A stretch of DNA of 64,000 nt from Coenobita brevimanus (GCA_032717465.1 CM064663.1:13637489-13701488), one strand, 5' to 3'; counted from the stretch's first letter, positions 54,179-63,933 are shown. Notes: generated from the sequence alone by a model not told the origin. A program made the numbers and translations.

Positions 54179-55105
54179 GTTTTTTTTTTTTTTTTTTTTT
54201 ATGCGAGGAAGAAGGAATCAAAGGCCATGAGCCCGCAGTAACAGTTCCCTCCAAGAGAAAAACAAAATACAATAGAGAGCCAAATTCAAGATCCGATCAT
54301 TTTGAGATGCCTGGACACACTGCGTCTGAAAGACTGGAGATCATAGGCAGCAGGAAATACAGATAGAGGGAGACAGTTCCAGAGCTGACCTGTTGCATAA
54401 ATGAAAGACTGGGAGTAACGGTTAACTCTTGCATTAGAGAGTTGGACAGAAAAGGGATGAGAGTTTGCTGCCAGACGGGTGCTACGCGCACGTCGTAGAG
54501 GTGGAGGAATGCAAGCATACAGTTCAGAGGAGCAGTGACCATTAAAGTAGCGATAGAAAAGAGATAAAGATGCAACAGTGCGGCGAAGAGACAGAGGTTG
54601 AAGGGAGTCAGTAAGAGGAGGAGAGTTAATGAGACGAAAAGCCTTTGACTCCACCCTATTGAGAAGAGCTGTGTGTGGGGAGCCTCCCCACACATGAGAG
54701 TTGTACTCCACACAGGGGCGGATAAAACCCCTGTATAGAGACAACAATTGTGCTGGGGTAAAGAAAGAGCGGAGTCGGCTTAGCACACCCAATCTTTTGG
54801 AAGCAGATTTTACAAGAGATGTAATATGATCTTTCCAAGATAAGTCCCGAGTAAATGAAACCCCAAGCATGTTCAAGGATGATGCAGGATTAAGCTGAAT
54901 ATTATTAAACATTAATGGGTATACCTGTGGAAGATTTTGTCGGGTTGATAGGTGTAAGAACTGAGTCTTAGATGCATTAAAGACAACCATATTATTTTTA
55001 CCCCAGTCAGAGATACGTTTGTTGATTAGCCTCTGGAATGTGGCTTCAGCGTGTCTCATATCACATGGCATGTCTTTGCATTTGTAAGTATGACCATCAG
55101 CCACA
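54179..55105 (-). mobile_element. LINE J1 3' fragment, 5'-truncated
   Basis: The poly(T) at about 54179-54200 is the poly(A) tail on the minus strand. The 3' UTR and C-terminal coding sequence match J1 at 6216-7770 and the PB2-embedded copy at 57124-57430. It is truncated at 55105, next to a LINE G1 fragment. Confidence 0.85.
54286..55104 (-). CDS. LINE J1 ORF2 C-terminal region, 272-aa open frame
   Basis: An intact frame with RT thumb and C-terminal domain: RLINKRISDWGKNNMVVFNA, LNMLGVSFTRDLSWKDH, FIRPCVEYNSHVWGGSPHTA, LLNRVESKAFRLINSPPLTD, LWNCLPLSVFPAAYDLQSFR, ending HLKMIGS and TGA. It lacks the catalytic RT core. It shows the uninterrupted AYDLQSF..SVSRHL sequence that proves PB1 is an insertion. 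The first residues (MADGHTYKCKDMP) are not clearly J1-like. Confidence 0.7.
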   Translation of the reverse strand: MADGHTYKCKDMPCDMRHAEATFQRLINKRISDWGKNNMVVFNASKTQFLHLSTRQNLPQVYPLMFNNIQLNPASSLNMLGVSFTRDLSWKDHITSLVKSASKRLGVLSRLRSFFTPAQLLSLYRGFIRPCVEYNSHVWGGSPHTALLNRVESKAFRLINSPPLTDSLQPLSLRRTVASLSLFYRYFNGHCSSELYACIPPPLRRARSTRLAANSHPFSVQLSNARVNRYSQSFIYATGQLWNCLPLSVFPAAYDLQSFRRSVSRHLKMIGS

Positions 55106-55163
55106 AAACAGGATGGGTTAGGTATATGGAGAGAATAGATGAAGAGTTAATGGTGAAAAAGAT
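55106..55163 (+). mobile_element. LINE G1 fragment, left part (continues at 61326)
   Basis: VRYMERIDEELMVKKIT matches G1's HMERMDNERLVKKIT (about 21880). The next G1 residues (RxDVRGVRLRGRPR) appear 6.2 kb away, at 61326, after the nested J2/PB2/J1 block. Confidence 0.75.
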
Positions 55164-56004
55164 AACTTTTTTTTTTTTTTTAACCCGTCACGTCCTGAGG
55201 TTTCTCGCACCTCCGACACCCCACAATCCCCAGCTATTTTGGATTTTTTTTTTTTTTGGCTAAAACTTTCGCTTTTCGTGAGAAACAAAAGAAAATCACC
55301 AAGAAAGGGCTTACCTTGGTCCATAAGCGGTCGGAACAGGTGAGGTCCCCCGTGCAAGGTATCATATTCTATCGTTGATGTGCGAGTCGCTCACGTTTTC
55401 CATGGTAGGAAATTTTGGGAGAAACAACAAACAACACCTCTACATTTATTGATTTTGAACTAATAAACAATAAGAATAACAATATAATAAATTTCAATGA
55501 CATATATATGAAAAATAAGTATTGTACCTTCGCGCGAGCATAGCAAGTTTGGTCCCTGTGGTAACATGCTATGTGCTAAGTTTCTTGTTTCAGTCAACAT
55601 ATCATTTTTTCTACTTGCATACATCTGTTTCAATGACAGTTTACCGTTTTTTACTGTTTATACATGTTTTCAGCTGTTTTCATTCATTACAATGACTTGT
55701 AACATAAGTATAGCGCACATCTGCTTACTAAGCGCACTCACTATGACTCGTATTTCAACATACCCAATTGTTTTATCACTTTCCTATTATTGTTTTCTTT
55801 ACATAGAACCTTTCCTCCACCACTGTAAATGTTTTCATTTATTTACATTCATTACGAGGGCATTTAGCGAAATGCTAGCGCATATTCACGTAGCAAGCAC
55901 AATCTCAAACACTCGTGTTTCATCTTCTACTTTATTTTTTCACTCCAAATATACTTTCCCACTTACATTACACACATTTACACCCCTATACTGCACTATA
56001 CATA

Positions 56005-56510
56005 GTTACTGGCATTATTTATTCTAGTGAGCGTCAGAGTATCGCACCAAAATACCCTCGGAATGAATGTTTCGACCGAGATAATACTCAGACACATACA
56101 TACTAATTTTTCTCTTATATTACACCCGTTTCCACTTGTAGACTCCTATTTACATATTTACGGGCCTTATTCATTCCACTGAGCATCAGGAAATCGCATC
56201 TATATACTGTACACTTGCCAGGAATATTTTGACTTAGAATATATCTCAGCACTTGCAAAACTTCGAACTTATATTACACCCATTTGCATTTTCCATAATA
56301 ATATTTACATATTCACCGGCCTTATTTATTCCACTGAGCGTCAGAATATCGCATCAAAATACCCTCGCTAGGTATGTTCCCACTTAGATCATATTTATAC
56401 ACTTACATACTTTTTTTTGCACTTATGTTAGACCTGTATCCACTTTATACAAATATTTACAGATCAACAGGCCTTATAATTACACTGAGCGTCTGTTTGT
56501 CGCATTTACT
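56005..56510. repeat. About 150-bp tandem repeat array inside PB2, 4 units
   Basis: A motif of the type GGCCTTATTTATTCCACTGA followed by GCGTCAG-ATCGCAT recurs at about 56012, 56163, 56321 and 56470, a spacing of 149-158 bp. ATATTACACCC(A/G)TTT-like and TTTACATATTTAC-like segments recur at the same period. Units are diverged. It lies between the transposase end and the left terminus. Confidence 0.7.
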
Positions 56511-57123
56511 TCAGAGTAACAGCGTCCTATTGCATTCACACCATATTAGAACTGCATCAAGGTGTGATACTGAAACATGGGTGAATACAGAGACCCACGT
56601 CACACTCGATGCACTCATAGCGGGTGTCTTTCCTCTGAGTGGTGAGTCTCACCCGGGAATTGTTACACGTGACACCTGCGTTGGGGCTTAGGTCTATTGG
56701 GCTGGGGAGGGACAGGTGTGGGGAAATGGCGGCCGGATATTCTCAGGGGAGTTTGGGTAATAGGGGCATTGCGGGTACGATGTTGGGCCCTTTCAACAGC
56801 ATACCGTGCAAACATCTCTCTTGTGAGTTCCCTCACAAACCCGTCAAAGGTTTCCTGAACTCCTGTTGTCATGGCGAGGAGGTGGTGGCAATTCAGAGCA
56901 GTGATATCTAACAAGTGAAAGAACAGTTTCTTATACCACTTCATCGTGGTCCTGGCACACTCGACCGTTGATATCATGGAGTCTGACTGGTCCACCAGGC
57001 GCATGTTTATGTTATAATCTAGGACACACTCAGGTTTCCATATGTGGCGCCTGTTCTCGCTCCGGTAATCAACGGAATCTGTACGGTGCATCAAGGGGCG
57101 GTGAATCGTGGACAAGAGGCTTA

Positions 57124-57430
57124 CTTTTTTTTTTTTTTTTTTGCGAGGAAGAAGGAACCAAAGGCCATGAGCCCGCAGTAACAGTTCCCTCCAAGAGAAA
57201 AACAAAATACAATAGAGAGCCAAATTCAAGATCCGATCATTTTGAGATGCCTGGACACACTGCGTTTGAAAGACTGAAGATCATAGGCAGCAGGAAATAC
57301 AGGCAGAGGGAGACAGTTCCAGAGCTGACCTGTTGCATAAATGAAAAACTGGGAATAATGGTTAACTCTTGCATTAGAGAGTTGGACAGAAAAGGGATGA
57401 GAGTTTGTTGCCAGACGGGTGCTACGCGCC
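57124..57430 (-). mobile_element. LINE J1 3'-end fragment inserted in PB2 transposase
   Basis: 307 bp, poly(A) at 57126-57142 (as T). It encodes ARSTRLATNSHPFSVQLSNA to HLKMIGS, the last about 70 residues of J1 ORF2 plus the 3' UTR, nearly identical to 54179-54490. It is severely 5'-truncated. A clear target duplication was not found. It splits the transposase between the second and third catalytic Asp. Confidence 0.85.
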
Positions 57431-58564
57431 CGTTGCAAGTATGTTGTTGGCCTTGAAGAAGACAACCTCATTCCTGTCAAATTTCCGCCATACCTTGACC
57501 ATGTGATGCCGGTTCACCTTGACGGTACCACAGATTCCCGTTTCATGCATGTGTAGATAACGAGCGAGAAGAGGGCTAGTGTACCAATTGTCTAGGTAGA
57601 GGACGTGACCACGATGAAGGTAGTCTTCTATCATTGTCTTTACCACTGCTCCCGACAGTCCAATACTCCGATCTTCTATTATGTCTGTCGGTGCACCAAT
57701 GTACAAGACTATGTCTTGCACATAACCAGTCCTACAGTCACACATAACAAAGATCTTGAACCCAAAACGTTGCCTTTTGCTGGGTATACACTGCCTAAAT
57801 GAAATATTGCCTCTCCACAAGACGAGACTCTCATCTATGACAAGGTCTCTATAGGGATAAAATGACGAACGAAATGTCTGCCTCAGGTGATCAAAGACCA
57901 ACCTAATTCGCCTCATCTTATCTGTGTCATTTGCATTTGCAGGATCATCAGCATCGTAGAAGTGGAGGCGGCTTAGAATTTTTTGGAAGCGATTACAGCT
58001 CGTGACTTGGCCAAATATTGGTGTGAACATAACAGGTTCCCTTGTCCAGTAGGCCGGAATTCTGTTCTTTCGTATAATACCCATCAAAAGGACCAGGGCA
58101 AAAAATAAGAACATTTCTGAAAGGGAGACAGGGTAATCATATATGATAGAATGCCTGCTCCTTGTTCCCAATCTTTCACTCTCACGGCGCTGGCTGCTTG
58201 CAATACAGTTGGTTTGGTCAACTATCTGCTCCACGAAAGCCTCACTGAAAAACAGGTGGAAAAAATCCAGCCTGTTGGAAATAGGGTGAATTCCGGGAGC
58301 AATGAAGCCAGCGTGCCCCTGCTCAGTGAAGGGGTGAATGAGGGGAGAAAAATCACTCCCATCCTCCCAGTTCCATCTCACAAATCCCTCGTCGCCATCG
58401 TCCCCATCAGCGCCTTCGTCTGGGTGGGGAGGAGTTGCTGGTGGGGGAGGTTGGGGAGGAGTGCGGAGGGCTTCCCCACTCGCACTCCTCTTCCCTCGAC
58501 CTTTACCCTTTCCCTTTCCCTTACCCTTACTGCCTTGAGGAACATTAGGGGACTGTGGGGATGA

Positions 58565-58770
58565 AGTTCAGGAATATTGGGGAGCATAAGACGTCCTGGG
58601 GAGTGGTTCCTCCCCACCTTCCCCCTCCATCACAACACCACGTGATTTTTCACGCACCCTCACTCGCCCACGTGTTTGGGAATATTGGGGAGCATAAGAC
58701 GTGCTGGGGAGTGGTTCCTCCCCACTTTCCCCCTCCATAACCCCACGTGATTCAGGACGCGCCCTCACTC
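58565..58770 (-). repeat. Roughly 34-residue tandem duplication in PB2 transposase N-terminus
   Basis: Two units of pattern RGRVR.R..SRGV-MEGE-GEEPLP-TSYAPQYS lie next to each other (about 105 bp each). The second unit is followed directly by the premature TGA. Confidence 0.75.
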
Positions 58771-59387
58771 GCCCACGTGATACACCCCGCCGCCTCACAC
58801 CACCATAGGAGAGCAATGACTCACTCCCACCACTCTCACTTTCCATACTGCTCCCTGGACTTTCCCTTTCACTCCCCACTCCCTCCCTGACACTTCCTAC
58901 CTCCCCAAACAAAAGGCTAGGCCCATACCTGCTCGTCCGACGTGGTGTGCATTCGAGGCCATGATGAGTTATTACCTCACGTCCATACCACGTGGCAGCA
59001 CGTCCCACGGCTCCGTCCTCGTCCTCGTCCTTGTCATCAAATTCGGGCTCCACATCACGTTGGGGCTGGGTGGAGGATGTTCCACGTTGTTTTTTGGCCA
59101 GCTGCCCCACTCTAGAGAGGTCTTCGCCATGTCTGAGCAGGACCGTTGCTAACAGGTCAGTGACCGAGCCGCGGGTGAGCGCGGGTTGCGTGGGGTCGCC
59201 GAGTGTCCCCGCCTTGTGGCAGGTAGGGGAAGGTCGAGCGACCCTACGTACCGAAAATCAAGCGCAAAATTTGAAAATTGTGCAAATTATGCACCTTGCA
59301 ATTGCACGACATACCGGTACATCGCCGGGACTGGCAAATGCAAAATGTTGCAACATACCCATACGTTGACAGGACACGGCGGGTTAG

Positions 59388-61320
59388 ATAACTGAACAGA
59401 GGAGGGAAAAACCAATGAATAAAAAATAATAATCCATACACCAGATTTCTGGTGTCCTCTGTTCATAAAATATCTGTAACAGTTAGACTTGAACAGCTGT
59501 GGGTTGAAATTTGGAGGGAAACAACTCTGGGGAAGTGAGTTCCAGAAGGATGCAGTTCGGGGAATGAAAGAATGTGCAATATGGCTGTGTGGCATTTCAG
59601 TCATGAGTGCTACCAGATGCCCGTGTAGCACGAGGGAAGGCACGGAGAGATGGCACCATGGACGCAACTTCCTCTGAGCATTTGCCCAAAAAATATCTGT
59701 AAAATAATGCAGGGGAGGTAACATTCCTTCTTACTTGCAAGGGAGGTAGTTTATTTGAAATGGCAGGGTTGTTAATAATTCTAACAGCTTTGTTCTGAAT
59801 TTTGTCTAGTTTTAATGCAACCTCTCGACATCCATTCCACAAGGGTGAGCAATATTCAGGCTGAGAGCGCACATGACTCTTATAAAATATAGCTAACAGC
59901 GCATCAGCGAAGAAGTTACGGACTCTGTATAATAATCCAAGATTCTTTGAGGCAGTTTTAGCCAGTGATCTGACATGAGAGGTCCAGCTGAGGGCATTGT
60001 TAAGCGAGACGGCAAAAAATTCATGCGTTTGGAGATGGGAATATTAGTAGCACTAAACGTAATGTACGAATCTGGCAGTATCTGTATTAGTAAATTGTGT
60101 ATATTTAGTTTTACTAGCATTAAAAGAGACAAGGTTATTTTGTTCCCATTCACTGATTGTAGATAGATAGGTCTTGATTTATGGAGATGGCTGTATTGAG
60201 TTGAGAGGTAGAGATATTAGACTTTGTAAATGAGTGTCTGAGTGTGAATGAACTATGTAGTGTTGAGTCATCTGCGTATGAATGGATGGGCTTGTGGGTG
60301 ACAGATAAGAGATCATTAATATGAACCAGGAACAGGGCTGGCGCCAGAACTGACCCCTGTGGCACGCCAGCATTAATTGAGTGGAAACTGGAATATACAT
60401 CATCTACTTTTACTCTTATTTTCCGGTCACTAAGATATGAAGAAATCAAAGGAACAAAAGACGTTAGTCCATAGCAAGGGAGTTTGGACAGCAGGAAACG
60501 GTGCCATACTCTGTTGAAAGCTTTAGAAATATCAAGAGCTACTGCATGAGTTTCTCCATGTAGATCAATTGATTGATGGATGGTGTAAGTTAAGAGATTA
60601 AGTATGTCAATGGTGGATCTTTCGTTGCGAAAACCATATTGTCTATCACCAATGAAGTTGTTGGATTCAATATATTTAACAATATGCTTATTAGTTAAAG
60701 TTTCAAATACCTTACCAAGAAAAGATGTGACAGATATTGGTCTGTAATCAGAGGGGTCAGAGGAACTTCCTTTCTTTGGAATCGGGTGAATATTGGCTTT
60801 TATCCATGGATTTGGGAATAAAGAAGTACATATGCATAGTATGAATAATTCAGCTAGAACAGAGGCAAGTTCAGGGGAACACTTTTTCAAAACAATTGGC
60901 GGAATTCCATCTAGGCCTGGAGCTTTGTTGGTAGGTAAATTGTCTAGGATGGATTTTACGTATCTTGTCCGTATTTTAAGTGGGGCAATATCGGGAGAGT
61001 AAATATCTAGTACTGGGACATTCTGGCTGGTATCATCTATGGCAGAGTTTCTGGCAAATGTACTGGAAAAAATATCTGCTTTCCCATCCGGGTTATTTGT
61101 AATGTTGACATCTGAAGATTTTAGTGGAGGAATGGAAGATAACTTGTTAAAGTTATTATTGAAAGAATTAAGAGTTGACCAGAATATTCTATTATCATAA
61201 GGATTGTTAAGTAACTTTGATGCTTGCTTTTGAAGAAAGTTTGATTTAGCTAGATTTAATATAGCTTTGGCATGATTTCTAACAATTTTTAAATTGAGAG
61301 AGTGATTCAGATGATTTTGA
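59388..61320 (-). pseudogene. LINE J2 copy 2 ORF2 (RT to C-terminus), broken
   Basis: The largest frame, 60150-60890 (246 aa), spans the RT core: NPWIKANIHPIPKKGSSSDP, DYRPISVTSFLGKVFETL, DRQYGFRNERSTIDILNLLT, HAVALDISKAFNRVWHRFLL (motif A; Asn for Asp is at the non-catalytic position after AF), NAGVPQGSVLAPALFLVHIN and HSYADDSTL (catalytic YADD). C-terminal frames at 59287-59872 hold LDKIQNKAVRIINNPAISNK and FIPRTASFWNSLPQSC. Upstream of 60890 there are stops and frameshifts; EN is absent. Confidence 0.8.
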
Positions 61321-61325
61321 CTTTA

Positions 61326-61702
61326 AGAATCGGATGTGAGAGGTGTAAGACTGAGAGGAAGATCATGAATAGGATGGATGGACAGTGTGAAAGAGCAATT
61401 GATGCAAGAGGGATGTCTGTAGAGCAAGGAAGAGTGACTGCACGTGATAGGGGTTACTGGAGAGAAACTGTGAATGAATAAATGGTGCAGCTGCGAGTAG
61501 ATATTCTCCTGCATTTGGCCTGATCAAGTGATCAGGCAGGTGTGAGTAAGGGGATGGGTCCATTATGATGTGGCAGGGGTAAACCAGCTCTTGTGTCGGG
61601 CCCTGCTGCGGAAGTCGCTGATTGCACTGTGCTCTTGACCCTCGTGCAGTGTCGTATGGTGAGGATCTGTGTCTTGTCCCATTTGGGCTAAGATACGAGT
61701 AA

Positions 61703-61749
<47 letters not shown>

Positions 61750-61826
61750 TATACTGTATTGGGAGTGTCGTCCTGTCTCCACTATCCCCTTTTCTTTTGG
61801 GGAAGCTGCCTAGGTATATAGATAGA
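61326..61826 (+). mobile_element. LINE G1 3' end, right part, with 3' UTR and GATA tail
   Basis: Sequence matching G1 from about 21925 onward: the RPR-like region, RMDGQ, AIDARGMSVEQGR, then the 3' UTR with GGGATGGGTCCATTATGATG, TGGCAGGGGTAAACCAG and GGTATATAGATAGATGATTG. A GT microsatellite (61706-61747) has grown inside the UTR. It is the outermost layer of the four-level nest. Confidence 0.8.
61706..61747. repeat. (GT)n microsatellite in G1 3' UTR
   Basis: Perfect GT repeat of about 42 bp, absent at the equivalent position of the 22.3-kb G1 copy. Confidence 0.95.
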
Positions 61827-63023
61827 TGATTGTTGCTACAGATATTAAGCATACTGGACTATCTACTGTAGTCATTCAGGCACCGCTAAGGATTTTCATA
61901 CTGAAGGCGATTCATTGTAACGAAGCCTCACATAATGTTTCATTTTGGCCAATAAAGATTTTCATACGTAAGGCACTCAGCTTTATTAAGCTCCATGTGA
62001 TGTTTCAATGTAGCTCCTTAAGGATTTATCACGTTAAGTTTTTAAGTCTTGCGAATCCATACATGGTACAGTCAGAGAAAGTTCCGCATTACCCACCTCT
62101 CGAAGCACTTGTGTTAGACGGGTGAACGTGACTTGGCAGCCAGACCTCATTTATCTGGTAAATGTGAGTGTGATGGCTGGGAAGGTGGGGGACTGGGGGT
62201 AAAGGAGGGATTGGTGATAGGTTGGGAATCGCGTGTAAGTCTACAATGTATGACTTGGACGGTGTGTTTTAGTTCATTTAGTAAGGATATATGAAAATAT
62301 AATGCTAGCATTTAATTTTAAAAAATTTCGTAGATGTTTGTAGAGTTAGTGTTGTCAGGAAAGTTATAGACGTTTGTTGGATTCGGACAAAGTTTGAATG
62401 TTTTCTTTCCCTCTCGACATTAACACGAGATGTTTCCCCAGGAGATATTCGTAACAATATAACGTATATGGTATTTATGTCTTGTGTTGACTCAAAAACA
62501 ATGCCACTATATTTTATATTTATATGTTTGTGTAAATTTTAATAGATTTTTAAAATTATTTATCCTGTCATCCCACTATCAACATCCGCCTGCAAACATT
62601 TCCAGTGTTATTCTGGTAAATTTTCATCTCGAACTTAGAGTCTAGGGTGGTGTGTACTAAAAACAACAATATGAGCAATTAACAGACTTCTCGTTTTCCT
62701 TTAAACAGAATGATATGGGATGTCCTAATTATAAGATCATTCTCCGTAACCATCATTCCTATCGAACATAACAAAACAAAGGTAAAGAAGTATACCTCTG
62801 ACAGTAAACATGTATTATATATGCAGTAATGTAGGCAGACTCAAAGAACAGTATGATATCATACAAATAACATACCGCTTTTGCACTTTGGCAATACGTC
62901 GGACGCATTATCACTGGCTATTGATACTGAGACTTGAACAACTCCCCAAACCCTCCCACCCCGGCCACCCTCCCTCCCACCCACCCACAGTTACCAGACG
63001 TGTGGGGTCTGGCTGCTGCTTAC
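61827..63023. other. No recognised gene
   Basis: AT-rich. A 119-codon plus-strand frame begins at 62810, but the minus strand of its 3' half is the better coding candidate (see 63024-63102). Confidence 0.4.
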
Positions 63024-63102
63024 CAACACTTTGTCGACCACCAATACTCCGAACAGTGGGTATTGCGGAACGTTCCCTCACTGTACCTGACATAGCCAAA
63101 TC
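63024..63102 (-). CDS. Candidate internal exon, 79 bp
   Basis: Minus strand: CTATACAG precedes GATTTGGCTATGTCAGG, and the segment ends AGTGTTG followed by GTAAGC, a good donor. The enclosed frame reads DLAMSGTVRERSAIPTVRSI then GGRQSV, without stops. The acceptor's pyrimidine tract is weak. The family is unknown. No linked exon was identified, so this rests on splice signals and an open frame only. Confidence 0.22.
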
Positions 63103-63196
63103 CTGTATAGTCCATATACATTTATACATGGTAAGTACTGTAGGTAAGTTTCCTCGTGTGTCGTCGTGAGCCACAGTGGCACTAGGTACTGTACTT

Positions 63197-63590
63197 CCGC
63201 CAAGGAGGTTATGTTTTCACCCCTGTCCGTTTGTTGGTTGGTTGGTTTGTGAGCAAGATTACACAAAAACTACTGGACGGATTTCACGAAACTTGGTAGA
63301 AGAATGGATCTTGGCCCAGAATAGACTCCAAAAATTTTGGTGTAGATCCGGATAAAGGTGCAGATCCAGGAATTTTTGTTTCACTTTCTTTAACATTGCG
63401 AGATAGGGCGTTTTTCGACATTTTCGTAAAATTTTCAGTGAATATTGCATGGACCTTAATGAAAAAATTCAGGCCTATTTAGGATGTCGGTATCTACGAA
63501 TGTGTACAGTTTGGCGCGGATCCACATAAAATCCGGATCTAGCGGATTTAAATATGCATTTATAGAGGGGCTGTTGTGCCTTGGTGGAGG
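63197..63590. mobile_element. M3: dispersed element with inverted ends (CCGCCAAGG...)
   Basis: The left end CCGCCAAGGAGGTTATGTTT and the right end, read inward, CCTCCACCAAGGCAC form short inverted termini around about 394 bp. Inside are TTGGTTGG repeats and blocks ACAAAAACTACTGGACGG, TCACGAAACTTGGTAGAAG, GATCCAGGAATTTTTGTTTC and CATTGCGAGATAGGGCGTTT. From memory, very similar sequence is dispersed in many aquatic animal genomes; I cannot give its formal name. Non-coding. Confidence 0.65.
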
Positions 63591-63621
63591 TATGTTTAAG
63601 AGTTGAATTGAATATTCTGCT

Positions 63622-63770
63622 TCATGGATACTGTTGTTGTTATTGATGTTGATGATGTAGTTCTTGTTTTTGTTGTTGATGATGATGATGTTGTTGTAGT
63701 TGCTGTTGTTGTTGGTGGTGGTGGTGGTTGCTATTTTTGTTGATAGTGGTGGTGATGATTTTTTTGTTAC
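63622..63770. repeat. (TTG)n/(GAT)n low-complexity stretch
   Basis: TTGTTG, GATGAT and GGTGGT repeats on the plus strand. It also forms a T-rich tract in front of the candidate exon at 63788. Confidence 0.88.
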
Positions 63771-63787
63771 TGTTTTTGTTGTCGCAG

Positions 63788-63933
63788 GTTCATCTGAATA
63801 TGAACTCAATAGAGTGAATTTTAATGATGTCCTTTTCTTGAGATCCAGCATTGCCATTTCGAGGGACAGGATGTTAAGGGACGTTTATAGGAAGGCGATG
63901 GAACTACCCAATTATATGGATGCCACATCATGA
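63788..63933 (+). CDS. Candidate 3'-terminal coding exon, 48 codons
   Basis: A strong acceptor (T-rich tract, then GTTGTCGCAG) precedes GTTCATCTGAATATG. The open frame reads SSEYELNRVNFNDVLFLRSS then IAISRDRMLRDVYRKAMELP and NYMDATS, ending in TGA at 63931. Its composition differs from the repeats around it, and charged and hydrophobic residues alternate as in a folded protein. I do not recognise the family. No upstream exon was identified, and no polyadenylation signal is visible before the window ends. Confidence 0.4.

Larger units (their letters stand above)
56530..59216 (-). pseudogene. PB2 piggyBac-type transposase, interrupted
   Basis: Reading from about 59216, the open frame has no clear ATG. 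It has an acidic region (EPEFDDKDEDEDG), a basic region, a roughly 34-residue tandem repeat ending SYAPQYS, and TGA at about 58568. The frame resumes at once through a Lys-Gly-rich and Pro-rich stretch, then the DDE domain: LHFYDADDPANANDTDKMRR, LVIDESLVLWRGNISFRQ (first catalytic Asp, about 57833), FGFKIFVMCDCRTGYVQDIV, HVLYLDNWYTSPLLARYLH (second Asp, about 57589), VVFFKANNILAT, where a J1 fragment intervenes (57124-57430). It continues VSLLSTIHRP, NINMRLVDQSDSMISTVECA (third Asp, about 56991), KWYKKLFFHLLDI and PQRRCHV-stop. A degraded Cys-rich region follows to about 56530. All three catalytic Asp codons survive, so the element was functional recently compared with PB-A/B. Confidence 0.85.
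55180..59387 (-). mobile_element. PB2: piggyBac-like transposon (about 4.2 kb) inserted in J2
   Basis: TTAA at 55180-55183 and TTAG at 59384-59387 (one change) flank 4200 bp. The left end CCCGTCACGTCCTG and the right end, read inward, CCCGCCGTGTCCTG form an inverted repeat with 3 mismatches in 14. The right TTAA abuts the J2 3' UTR (CTGTTCAGTTAT) and the left TTAA abuts the J2 poly(A), exactly as in the empty J2 site at 44300-44317. The transposase is on the minus strand. About 1.3 kb of non-coding DNA with 150-bp repeats lies at the left, and a J1 fragment interrupts the gene. Confidence 0.88.
55164..61325 (-). mobile_element. LINE J2 copy 2, inserted in LINE G1 and carrying PB2
   Basis: Minus-strand J2, truncated at 61325 between EN and RT. 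Coding remnants run to about 59400, then the 3' UTR to 59388. PB2 sits at a TTAA immediately before the poly(A), which appears as poly(T) at 55164-55181. On both outer flanks the sequence is G1, consistent with insertion into G1. RT blocks match the 34.5-kb J2 closely. Confidence 0.8.

Noticed and set aside
54179..54200. Poly(T) as a polymerase III terminator
   Set aside because: It is the reverse complement of the J1 poly(A) tail; the same applies at 55164 and 57126.
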